This document shows positions 35,467-42,084 of a DNA stretch of 42,084 nucleotides, piece after piece. The notes beneath the pieces are model-generated. The model saw nothing but the letters and a program-made list of their open reading frames with translations. It searched no databases and was not told where the DNA came from. Numbering within the stretch: the stretch's first letter is position 1; each line of letters starts with the position of its first letter. A program made the translations under genes and the position numbers. Where the stretch lies: NCBI GenBank assembly GCA_016928865.1, contig JAFGJX010000091.1, forward strand, positions 1 through 42,084. The letters run 5' to 3'. Origin of the DNA: Spirochaetota bacterium (GTDB lineage: Bacteria; Spirochaetota; UBA4802; UBA5550).

Positions 35467-35515
35467 GGAAACTTTAATGTATATATAGGAAACTGCTGCA
35501 TGAAATTAGGAAACT
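35467..35515 (+). repeat. Three TAGGAAACT repeats, period 21
   Basis: GGAAACT begins at 35467, 35488 and 35509, each preceded by TA, exactly 21 bases apart. This is the same core and period as the pair at 35348-35382, so all five copies belong to one element. The rest of the 35182-35644 gap is AT-rich with no ORF I can support. Confidence 0.85.
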
Positions 35516-35644
35516 ATTAATATGAAGATATTCGTTATTTAACAGGCAGGAAGGTACCGTGCTAAAATATAAGTGGTTAAAAATTTCGTTGCGTACCATA
35601 AAAAGCCATGATATATCGACAACACATATATTCGAGGGGCTTAT

Positions 35645-36214
35645 ATGAAAAAAACAGAACAGTATGCCTTGGTCCTGGTTCTCAGCGCGCTTGTTTTTAG
35701 CGCCATATACCATGCGGCTCCTGCCCATGCAGCAAGAGATGACGTCGGTTACCGGAAGCTCATGCTGGGGCAGAGCAGGGAAAGGGTTGGGGAGATTGTA
35801 AAATCCGAATTCAGCGGCGAGTACAGCATACGTGATGACGGGGGAACGATTGTCCTGAGTAAAAGCCGGGTTGACAAACCGGTCGCGGTTATCGTGCTGG
35901 TCTTTGATCATGACGGTGTTTTGTATAAAATCAACGTGAAGATGGTGAAAAATAAAACGAACCCGCAGCCTGATGAAGTTATAAAGGTTATCGAGAAGAA
36001 ACACGGCCCTCCGGTAAAAAGAACCATTGCCGGCAATCTTGATCTTACGGCCTACTGGCGCCTGGATGGGAACCGGTATGAGATATTTTTTCAGAACATC
36101 ATGGCATGGGACAAGTTCGAGGTGCAGTATACCGATACGCTGCTCGAAAAGCGGAAAGAAGCCCGGGACAAGGAGATGAATAAAAAACCGGTTGATAAAA
36201 ATCTTGATTTTTAA
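35645..36214 (+). CDS. Small exported protein, BamE/SmpA-like fold suggested
   Basis: The 189-residue product begins with a signal peptide: KK near the start, a hydrophobic stretch (about 8-28) and a signal peptidase I site after AHA (about residue 33). The mature part begins YRKLMLGQSRERVGEIVKSEF, which has the shape of the BamE/SmpA-type GMTxxxVxxIL phrase, then beta strands (VAVIVLVFDHDGVLYKINVKM, YEIFFQN) and a charged C-terminus (EKRKEARDKEMNKK). The likely location is the periplasm. GAGGGG lies about eight bases before the ATG. The hybrid kinase gene begins 50 bases after it, so the two may be cotranscribed and the exported protein may relate to that signalling. The fold is suggestive only. 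Confidence 0.7.
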   Translation: MKKTEQYALVLVLSALVFSAIYHAAPAHAARDDVGYRKLMLGQSRERVGEIVKSEFSGEYSIRDDGGTIVLSKSRVDKPVAVIVLVFDHDGVLYKINVKMVKNKTNPQPDEVIKVIEKKHGPPVKRTIAGNLDLTAYWRLDGNRYEIFFQNIMAWDKFEVQYTDTLLEKRKEARDKEMNKKPVDKNLDF

Positions 36215-36264
36215 TCCAGGAATATTAATGAAAAAATATCTGTATATACCGTGAGTGTAAAAAA

Positions 36265-38526
36265 ATGCGCTTTTTCAAAGAAAGGTTATTATCGCGCTAT
36301 GCTGATGCGTCGTTTATTCTTCAGCAAAAGCTCTATATATTACACTGGATATTGGTAGTTGTTGTTCTGCTTCTCGCCGTAATCAGCATCCTCAATCTCA
36401 CCACCGCTGTATCATCGCATCCTGTCTTAATTACGGTTGCCAACGTGCTGCTTATAGTCGCCAGCATCGAAAGCCTGTATCTGCTCTATAACGGACGCTA
36501 CGATCTCGCGGCTTTTATCGCTGTCGCGGCGGTCACGCTCAGGGTGCTGGCCGGGACCTATATCAAGCTTGATCTGTTCGCCTCGGGACGATCGAATGAC
36601 AACATCTATTTTATGTTTTCCGTCATTGCTTTTACGGCGCTTTTCGGGAGCAGGAGATTGTTTATAGCCATAAGCCTTGTCATGATCGCCTTTGTGTCAT
36701 CAATGCCGGCGCTGATAGCGTATCGATATCAGATTCAGAACGTCTGGCCGTACATGGGCGCGGTGCTGAACATAAATATCGCCCTTATCGTGGTTTCGTC
36801 CCTCAGCCTTCTGGTATCGAAAGTGACAGAGAATGCGCTTTGCATAACGCAGGAAAAGCTGGATAACAACAGGCTTCTCAGCGACGAGCTTTCGGGCAAG
36901 GTGCTGGAGCTCCAGTCCATGTACGAGGAAATGGAGTATATGAATACCGAGCTCGCCGATACATCGAAGGAGATATGGGAAAAAAATCTGGAACTGAAGT
37001 TATTCAAGGAGATTGCCGAGGCCTCCACGCAGGGTTTCATGATTTCCGATCTTGAAGGGAAAATCAGCTACATGAACCCTGCCATGAGGAAGATTATCAC
37101 CGGGAGCGAGTCGCCGGATATCCGGGTGAACCATCTTGAAGATGTATATCCTGAGAATTTACGCGGATTCCTGAAAAATGCAATCATCCCCGAGGTTTTA
37201 AGTAGAAAAAACTGGTCTGGAGAGATGGCCGTTGTATCAGCTGCCGGGGCGCCCGTCCAGACCCTGCAGAACGCGGTCCTTATCAAAGATGATGCGGGCA
37301 GTCCCCGCGCCTGCGCCATGGTTGTAACTGACCTGACGCAGATGAAAAAACTTGAGGCCCAGCTGATGCAGTCTCAAAAGCTGGAAGCAGTGGGTCGGCT
37401 TGCGGGCGGCATTGCCCATGACTTCAATAATTATCTGACCGCGATAATAGGCTATAGCAGCCTTATCATCAGTCGCGGCGGTCGCGATGATCCCGCAGTC
37501 AAAGACGCGATGGAAATACTCCGCGCAGCGGAAAATTCCACAAATCTCGTACGACAGCTGCTTACATTCAGTCGCGGCCAGATGCTCCGACCCGTTGTCC
37601 TGAATGTTAATGAAGAGATCAAAGAAATGATAAACATGCTGGAGCGGCTCCTGGGTGAAACTATCACGATCGTAACCGATCTTGATGACAGACTGGCCAA
37701 CGCCCGGCTTGATCCCGCCCAGGTAGAACAGGTCATTCTGAATCTGGCGATTAACGCGCGCGACGCGATGCCTGACGGGGGCCGGCTGACAATCAGGACC
37801 GAGAATGTTTCCATGAGTGAAGCGGATTGTCTGGGAAAGGATAACGCCAGATCCGGCGAGTACATCTGTCTCACCGTCACGGACACCGGGGTCGGGATTC
37901 CCGCCGATCAGATTGAAAATATTTTCGTGCCATTTTTCAGCACCAAGGAAGCCGGGAAGGGAAGCGGTCTCGGCCTTGCGGTAATCTACGGAATTGTAAA
38001 ACAGCATGATGGGTGGATACATGTCGAGAGTGAAATGGGTAAAGGCTCCAGCTTTAAGATATGTTTTTCCGCTGTATACGATTCCGTATCCAGAAAACAG
38101 AAGCACGACATCCCCCTCGAAAATCTTTCTGGCAGAGGGGAGCGGATACTTCTCGTTGAAGACCATGAGGAGGTGAGGCGTTTTGCGACGGCTGCCCTGT
38201 CAAAGAACGGCTATCAGCTGTACGAGGCGACAACGGTATATGAAGCCATAACGATATATGAAGAGCAGCAAGGTGATTTTCAGCTCGTGTTCAGTGATGT
38301 TGTTTTACCGGATAAGAGCGGAATTGAATTTGTCCGGTTCATTAAAGAAAATAATCCGGCCATGCCTGTTCTGCTCTGCAGCGGATATACAGAGCTGGAA
38401 GGTCAAAGCAGGGAGATTGTCGACTGTAATTACGCCTTTCTTCAAAAACCATACACAATGTACGATCTCCTGGATGCGATTCACAGAGCCATGTATTCTG
38501 ACAGGCATGATGACAATATATCATAA
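36265..38526 (+). CDS. Hybrid sensor histidine kinase with six-helix membrane sensor
   Basis: The 753-residue product has about six membrane helices in residues 25-195, then a coiled-coil segment (about 200-250), a PAS domain (about 250-360, GFMISDLEGKISYMNPAM), a HisKA domain with phosphoacceptor His385 (GGIAHDFNN), and an HATPase domain with N box NLAINARDAMP, G1 DTGVGIP, F box FVPFFSTKEAGKG and G2 GSGLGL. A C-terminal receiver domain (about 630-750) has Asp678 as phosphoacceptor (FSDVVLP). The H-D-F-N-N signature is typical of kinases that signal through a receiver or phosphorelay. The sensed signal and the downstream target are not visible; no HPt or DNA-binding regulator is adjacent. No strong ribosome binding site precedes the ATG. 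Confidence 0.93.
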   Translation: MRFFKERLLSRYADASFILQQKLYILHWILVVVVLLLAVISILNLTTAVSSHPVLITVANVLLIVASIESLYLLYNGRYDLAAFIAVAAVTLRVLAGTYIKLDLFASGRSNDNIYFMFSVIAFTALFGSRRLFIAISLVMIAFVSSMPALIAYRYQIQNVWPYMGAVLNINIALIVVSSLSLLVSKVTENALCITQEKLDNNRLLSDELSGKVLELQSMYEEMEYMNTELADTSKEIWEKNLELKLFKEIAEASTQGFMISDLEGKISYMNPAMRKIITGSESPDIRVNHLEDVYPENLRGFLKNAIIPEVLSRKNWSGEMAVVSAAGAPVQTLQNAVLIKDDAGSPRACAMVVTDLTQMKKLEAQLMQSQKLEAVGRLAGGIAHDFNNYLTAIIGYSSLIISRGGRDDPAVKDAMEILRAAENSTNLVRQLLTFSRGQMLRPVVLNVNEEIKEMINMLERLLGETITIVTDLDDRLANARLDPAQVEQVILNLAINARDAMPDGGRLTIRTENVSMSEADCLGKDNARSGEYICLTVTDTGVGIPADQIENIFVPFFSTKEAGKGSGLGLAVIYGIVKQHDGWIHVESEMGKGSSFKICFSAVYDSVSRKQKHDIPLENLSGRGERILLVEDHEEVRRFATAALSKNGYQLYEATTVYEAITIYEEQQGDFQLVFSDVVLPDKSGIEFVRFIKENNPAMPVLLCSGYTELEGQSREIVDCNYAFLQKPYTMYDLLDAIHRAMYSDRHDDNIS

Positions 38527-38606
38527 ACGGCATAAAGAATCATATGCCGACATGCTACCCTTCATTTTCTGCAGATGATTCCAAATAACAGACAAAGGAG
38601 GCAACT

Positions 38607-39233
38607 ATGCTGAACAATCCTGAGGCAACCGCACAGGCGCTCCAGCTGTTGCGAAGCGGATCACCCTTTCAATGGTACGTGATCCCGATGCTGGCGTTCG
38701 TCATTTACGTGTACTTTAACGAGATCGCGAAGAAAAACTGGAAGGGAATCGCAGCGGGGCTTTCCCTGTACATGGTTCACTGGTTCTACGAAATAATGAA
38801 CGCGCTGATACAGCATTTTTCCGGCCATGCGCTCTGGACCGTGCCCACGGGCACCGCGTTCCTTCTCCTCGTCGGCGTTGGCGTTGAGCTGAGCCTGATG
38901 TTTTCAATATCGGGTCTCCTCTTCAGCAAAATACTTCCCGAAGACCCGAAGATCAAGATCCTGGGCGTTAACAACCGTCTCTTAATCGCGGTAGTAAACG
39001 CGGCCTTCTACTCGGTATTCGAGATCTTCCTGGCGCGCACGCCCGCATTCGTGTGGGTCTATCCCTGGTGGGGCGCGTTCCCGGTGTTTATCACGGTATA
39101 CATTCCCTTCTGGGTGGTGTCGCTCTACAGTTTTGACTGGAGCCCGCGGACGCAGAAGATAGTTATCGGTACCCTGTTCGGAGTGAACGCCGCCATGCTC
39201 ATCGTGTTTGCCGGCATACTGGGATGGATTTAA
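38607..39233 (+). CDS. Unrecognised integral membrane protein, about six helices
   Basis: The 208-residue product has about six hydrophobic segments (near residues 21-38, 46-66, 78-100, 120-138, 145-168 and 178-200) and no signal peptide. Conserved-looking polar positions inside helices include HWFYEIMNAL and EIFLARTP, and aromatic clusters (PAFVWVYPWWGAFPVF). I do not recognise the family. A very strong AAAGGAGG ribosome binding site lies nine bases before the ATG, suggesting high translation. The preceding gene is the hybrid kinase, 80 bases away on the same strand, so a functional link, for example as accessory sensor, is possible but unproven. It is followed by glyS after 178 bases. Confidence 0.75.
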   Translation: MLNNPEATAQALQLLRSGSPFQWYVIPMLAFVIYVYFNEIAKKNWKGIAAGLSLYMVHWFYEIMNALIQHFSGHALWTVPTGTAFLLLVGVGVELSLMFSISGLLFSKILPEDPKIKILGVNNRLLIAVVNAAFYSVFEIFLARTPAFVWVYPWWGAFPVFITVYIPFWVVSLYSFDWSPRTQKIVIGTLFGVNAAMLIVFAGILGWI

Positions 39234-39330
39234 CAGCCGCTGCCGACGGGCTCTCCATCCCGGTTTGACGGCCGTTGATGCGCGATAAAAAAATGTATTG
39301 ACTCATTTCCGTCCCCGCATTTCCTTAATA

Positions 39331-39395
39331 CCTGAGACGCCGCGCATGAGCGCCTCCCGGGCCAGTCGGCACTCCCGGGAGGTGTCATAATCAGG
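39331..39395 (+). promoter_or_regulatory. Structured leader upstream of glyS
   Basis: CCTGA (39331-39335) can pair with TCAGG (39391-39395) around a hairpin made by CCTCCCGGG (39353-39361) and CCCGGGAGG (39374-39382), extended by C-G and G-U pairs. It ends 16 bases before the glyS start. It lacks the AGGGTGG core of a T-box and the glycine riboswitch motifs, so its class is unknown. Confidence 0.45.
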
Positions 39396-39411
39396 CACCG
39401 GAGCGAGTCAC

Positions 39412-41490
39412 ATGCTTACCAATGCGAATTTTTTACTGGAACTGGGCACAGAGGAGGTGCCGGCCGGATATATCCCGCCCGCCATCGAAGCGATGAAGAA
39501 GGTGTTCGTGGACAGCCTGACCGCAAGCCGCATCGGGTTCAACGGGATCGAGGTTTACGCCACGCCGCGCCGCACCGCGGTTCTCATAGACGGGCTTGCG
39601 GGTTCGCAGCGAGAGGAAGAGGTGGAGCTTAAGGGGCCATCGGTCAAGGCGGCCTACGACGCGGAGGGGAAGCCGACGAAGGCGCTCGAGGGGTTCGTCA
39701 GGGGCAACGGCATCAGAGCCGAAGACGTCTTCCAGCGTGAGTCCGAGAAGGGCGCATACCTGTTCGCTAAAAAAAAGCTCGACGCGAAAAAGACCGAGGA
39801 CCTGCTTCCGGAAATCATATCGCAGATCGTCTCTTCCGTTCCCTATCCGAAGCGGATGCAGTGGAGCGACAAGTCCGTCACCTTTCCGAGGCCGATACGC
39901 TATTTTCTTATCCTCTTCAACGACAAATTGGTCCCCTTCGATATCGACGGCATCGCCTCTTCGAATAAGACGCGCGGACACTACATACAGCATAACCGGA
40001 TGGTCGACGTCGATTCGATCAAACAGTACGGCGACCTGTTGAAGAAGAACGGCGTTATCGTGGATCAGGAAGAGCGCCGGGGGATCATCAGGAAGGAACT
40101 CGACGCCGCTGCTCGCAAGGCCGGCGGCGAGCTTCTCGAAGATGAGGCGCTCCTGGAAACCGTGACCTACCTGGTCGAGAATCCGGAGGTATGCACATGC
40201 ACGTTTGACCGGGAATTCCTGAAGCTCCCGGATATCGTCCTGATAGCGGAGATGCGCGAGCATCAGAAATATTTCTCCGTCGTGGACAAGAGGGGGCGGC
40301 TGACGGACACGTTCCTGGTCGTTTCAAACAACCCGCCCACGGCGAACGTCAGGGCGGGGAACGAGCGCGTTATCACAGCGCGCTTCAACGACGCGCGTTT
40401 CTTCTATGATGAGGACCGGAAGGCGAAGCTTGCGGATCGTGTCGAGTCCCTCAAGACGGTCATGTTTCACAAGGAGCTTGGCTCGATATTCGACAAGTCG
40501 CAGCGCATGGTCGCAATCGCGGGCATCATCAACGAACAGCTCGCGCTGGAAACGGGCCTGATGAAAAAGATAGAGCGCGCCGTGTGGCTGAGCAAGACCG
40601 ATTTGATGACCGCGGTGGTGTTCGAGTTCCCCTCGCTGCAGGGGAAGATCGGCAGGATCTATGCCGGGGAGGACGGCGAGGATGCCGAGGTCGCCGAAGC
40701 GATAGAGGACCACTACAAGCCGCGCTTCAGCGGCGAGCCCCTGCCGTCCGGAATGGTCTCGATCGTCGTGTCGCTCGCAGAAAAGATCGACAATATCTTC
40801 GGCTCGTTTTCGGTGGGCAATATTCCCAAAGGCTCCGCTGACCCCTACGCGCTGCGGCGCCAGGCCAACGCGATCGTGGAGCTGCTCATTAAAAACGAGA
40901 TCAATCTTGACATGAAGCGGCTTCTCTCCGCCGCGGCGAAAAATTACCGGGGCGGCGAGGGACTGGTGGACAAGATCGTCGAGTTTATCGCGGTCCGCGC
41001 GAAAACGATCTTTTCCGAAAGCGGCCTTTCGTACGACGAGATCGACGCCTGTCTCTCCACCGGCATGAGCGATTTCCTCGAGCTTTTCCGCCGCGCGAAG
41101 AGCATCAGCGATTTCAGGAAGAACGAGAAGTTCTCGCAGATGCTTCTGGGCTTCAAGCGGATGAATAATATCGTGTCCGCCTTCCGCAAGGAGAACCGGG
41201 ACCGGGCGCTCTCCCTCGATCCGTCGCTCTTCAGGTGCGAGGAGGAGAAGGAGCTGCACGGCTTCTTCGACTCGCGCGCTGACGCCATCGACCGGTTCAT
41301 CGCGGCCAGCAATTACATCGAGCTGTTCGGGCTCCTCATCGAGGGCAAGCCGATCATTGACGCCTTCTTCGACACGGTCCTGGTCATGGACAAGGACACG
41401 GCGCTGCGCGACAACCGGCTGGCGCTGCTCGAAAGCATCCTGAAGCATTTCACATCCCTGATGGATTTCTCGAAGATCGAGGACCGGTAG
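39412..41490 (+). CDS. glyS: Glycyl-tRNA synthetase beta subunit
   Basis: The 692-residue product is full length for the bacterial GlyS beta subunit. It opens [18 protein letters not shown], followed by the conserved TPRRTAVLI and GPSVKAAYD...KALEGF, a middle part with [21 protein letters not shown] and [17 protein letters not shown], the HD-like domain (about 330-480, [30 protein letters not shown]) and a C-terminal anticodon-binding region (about 570-690). It recognises tRNA-Gly; the catalytic alpha subunit GlyQ is needed for activity. glyQ usually lies just upstream, but here the neighbour is an unrelated membrane protein. The next gene begins 20 bases after the stop. Confidence 0.96.
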   Translation: MLTNANFLLELGTEEVPAGYIPPAIEAMKKVFVDSLTASRIGFNGIEVYATPRRTAVLIDGLAGSQREEEVELKGPSVKAAYDAEGKPTKALEGFVRGNGIRAEDVFQRESEKGAYLFAKKKLDAKKTEDLLPEIISQIVSSVPYPKRMQWSDKSVTFPRPIRYFLILFNDKLVPFDIDGIASSNKTRGHYIQHNRMVDVDSIKQYGDLLKKNGVIVDQEERRGIIRKELDAAARKAGGELLEDEALLETVTYLVENPEVCTCTFDREFLKLPDIVLIAEMREHQKYFSVVDKRGRLTDTFLVVSNNPPTANVRAGNERVITARFNDARFFYDEDRKAKLADRVESLKTVMFHKELGSIFDKSQRMVAIAGIINEQLALETGLMKKIERAVWLSKTDLMTAVVFEFPSLQGKIGRIYAGEDGEDAEVAEAIEDHYKPRFSGEPLPSGMVSIVVSLAEKIDNIFGSFSVGNIPKGSADPYALRRQANAIVELLIKNEINLDMKRLLSAAAKNYRGGEGLVDKIVEFIAVRAKTIFSESGLSYDEIDACLSTGMSDFLELFRRAKSISDFRKNEKFSQMLLGFKRMNNIVSAFRKENRDRALSLDPSLFRCEEEKELHGFFDSRADAIDRFIAASNYIELFGLLIEGKPIIDAFFDTVLVMDKDTALRDNRLALLESILKHFTSLMDFSKIEDR

Positions 41491-41510
41491 CTCCGGACCG
41501 GGGATGTGTC

Positions 41511-42084
41511 ATGTTTGATCCTGACGCGAAGAAGACACCATTTACCTACCTCAGGGCGTTTTTCTACCTGGCGCGGTCGTTCCTGCATTACCATCTTTCC
41601 TTTAAGAGGAAGTTCGTGCATATCGGCGGCCATCCGAATGTGTGGGGGATCTGGAACGTCGTGGTGTACGGACCCAACATCAGCCTTGGCTCCGGCGTGG
41701 TGATCGTGGCAGGGGACGGCTACCGAACGAACATCTCCTCCATCAAAATGGGCGCCATTGAGGGACGCATCAACATCGGGAACGACGTGCTCGTCATGAA
41801 CGGGGTACGGATCAGCTCCGCTGAGTCCATCACCATCGGAGACGGGTGCATGCTGGCCAATTTCTGCTACCTCACTGATTCCGACTGGCATGACATCCAT
41901 GACCGGACGAGCGCCCCTGGCGGGTGCGCCCCCATTGTGCTCGAGCGGGGCGCCTGGATCGGGGATTCCGCCATCGTATGCAAGGGTGTTCGCGTCGGCG
42001 AGAACTCGATCGTGGGCGCCGGCGCGGTGGTCACGAAGGACGTGCCGCCCTACGCCATCGTGGGCGGCAATCCGGCCAGGATCA
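41511..42084 (+). CDS. Hexapeptide-repeat (left-handed beta-helix) acyltransferase, 3' end outside window
   Basis: The frame runs open from ATG at 41511 (GGGATGTG ahead) to the window end, 191 codons. The sequence has the imperfect [LIV]-G-x4 hexapeptide pattern of the left-handed beta-helix: [47 protein letters not shown], then [43 protein letters not shown], the characteristic end of maltose/galactoside O-acetyltransferase-like proteins (quoted in pieces). A His-rich loop (DSDWHDIHD) after the first coils matches the acceptor/catalytic loop of this family. It transfers acetyl or similar groups to a sugar, possibly in surface polysaccharide. The C-terminal residues lie outside the window. 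It follows glyS by 20 bases. Confidence 0.9.
   Translation, partial: MFDPDAKKTPFTYLRAFFYLARSFLHYHLSFKRKFVHIGGHPNVWGIWNVVVYGPNISLGSGVVIVAGDGYRTNISSIKMGAIEGRINIGNDVLVMNGVRISSAESITIGDGCMLANFCYLTDSDWHDIHDRTSAPGGCAPIVLERGAWIGDSAIVCKGVRVGENSIVGAGAVVTKDVPPYAIVGGNPARI

Noticed and set aside
35348..35515. CRISPR-like array from the regularly spaced GGAAACT motif
   Set aside because: The repeats are 7-14 bases with 21-base period, far too short and close for CRISPR repeats and spacers, and no cas gene is near.
39331..39411. T-box or glycine riboswitch upstream of glyS
   Set aside because: The AGGGTGG/GG-accepting core of the T-box and the conserved glycine-aptamer motifs are absent; only a plain structured leader is claimed.
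40324..41448. 374-codon open frame antisense to glyS
   Set aside because: It is a shadow of GC-rich third positions in glyS; the composition is full of Arg, Glu, Val and Leu without motif content.

Overview
The window is an ordinary bacterial chromosome segment of moderately high GC with sharply AT-rich intergenic islands. Genes are dense, operons are tight, and most starts have a purine-rich Shine-Dalgarno sequence. I see no insertion sequence, CRISPR array, rRNA or tRNA. The mix suggests an environmental Gram-negative, probably a member of Spirochaetota near the Leptospira side. It includes a very large Ig-repeat lipoprotein, an outer-membrane-type barrel, bactofilin plus LysM/M23 peptidase, RsbU-type PP2C phosphatase and other signalling genes, and rimP-nusA-infB-rbfA-truB-rpsO-pnp followed by an M16 peptidase. 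The taxonomic call is inference from content and gene order, not proof.

Layout. 1-6070: an unrecognised ORF cut by or starting at the window edge, a terminator, then a predicted outer-membrane barrel protein and a 1474-residue lipoprotein with about five Big_2-like repeats. 6087-10598: a membrane-anchored metallo-beta-lactamase-fold hydrolase, a small orphan antitoxin-like gene in AT-rich DNA, and a signalling pair (small lipoprotein and four-PAS/SpoIIE phosphatase). 10876-14586: a three-gene minus-strand operon of two paired, atypical acyl-CoA dehydrogenase homologues and an internally duplicated helical protein, preceded by a 12-bp palindrome. 14801-18192: a UvrD/PcrA helicase and, divergently, a response-regulator diguanylate cyclase.

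18260-28208: the translation/RNA operon rimP-nusA-infB-rbfA-truB-rpsO-pnp with an M16 peptidase. Two places in it look regulated at RNA level: the rimP leader (two hairpins plus a competing pairing) and the rpsO-pnp spacer (long hairpin). 28354-30073: bactofilin and a LysM/M23 peptidase, a plausible cell-shape module. 30070-35181: a minus-strand glycosyltransferase / lysophospholipid-type acyltransferase / MMPL-type RND exporter operon with ATGA overlaps, followed by a TetR regulator with a perfect 20-bp palindrome just upstream; this suggests synthesis and export of an envelope glycolipid.

35182-35644 is the longest stretch without a gene. It is very AT-rich and holds five copies of GGAAACT in two groups with an exact 21-bp period, the least explained structure in the window. 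35645-42084: a small exported protein, a hybrid histidine kinase, an unrecognised six-helix membrane protein, glyS (glycyl-tRNA synthetase beta, with no glyQ in view) and the 5' part of a hexapeptide-repeat acyltransferase.
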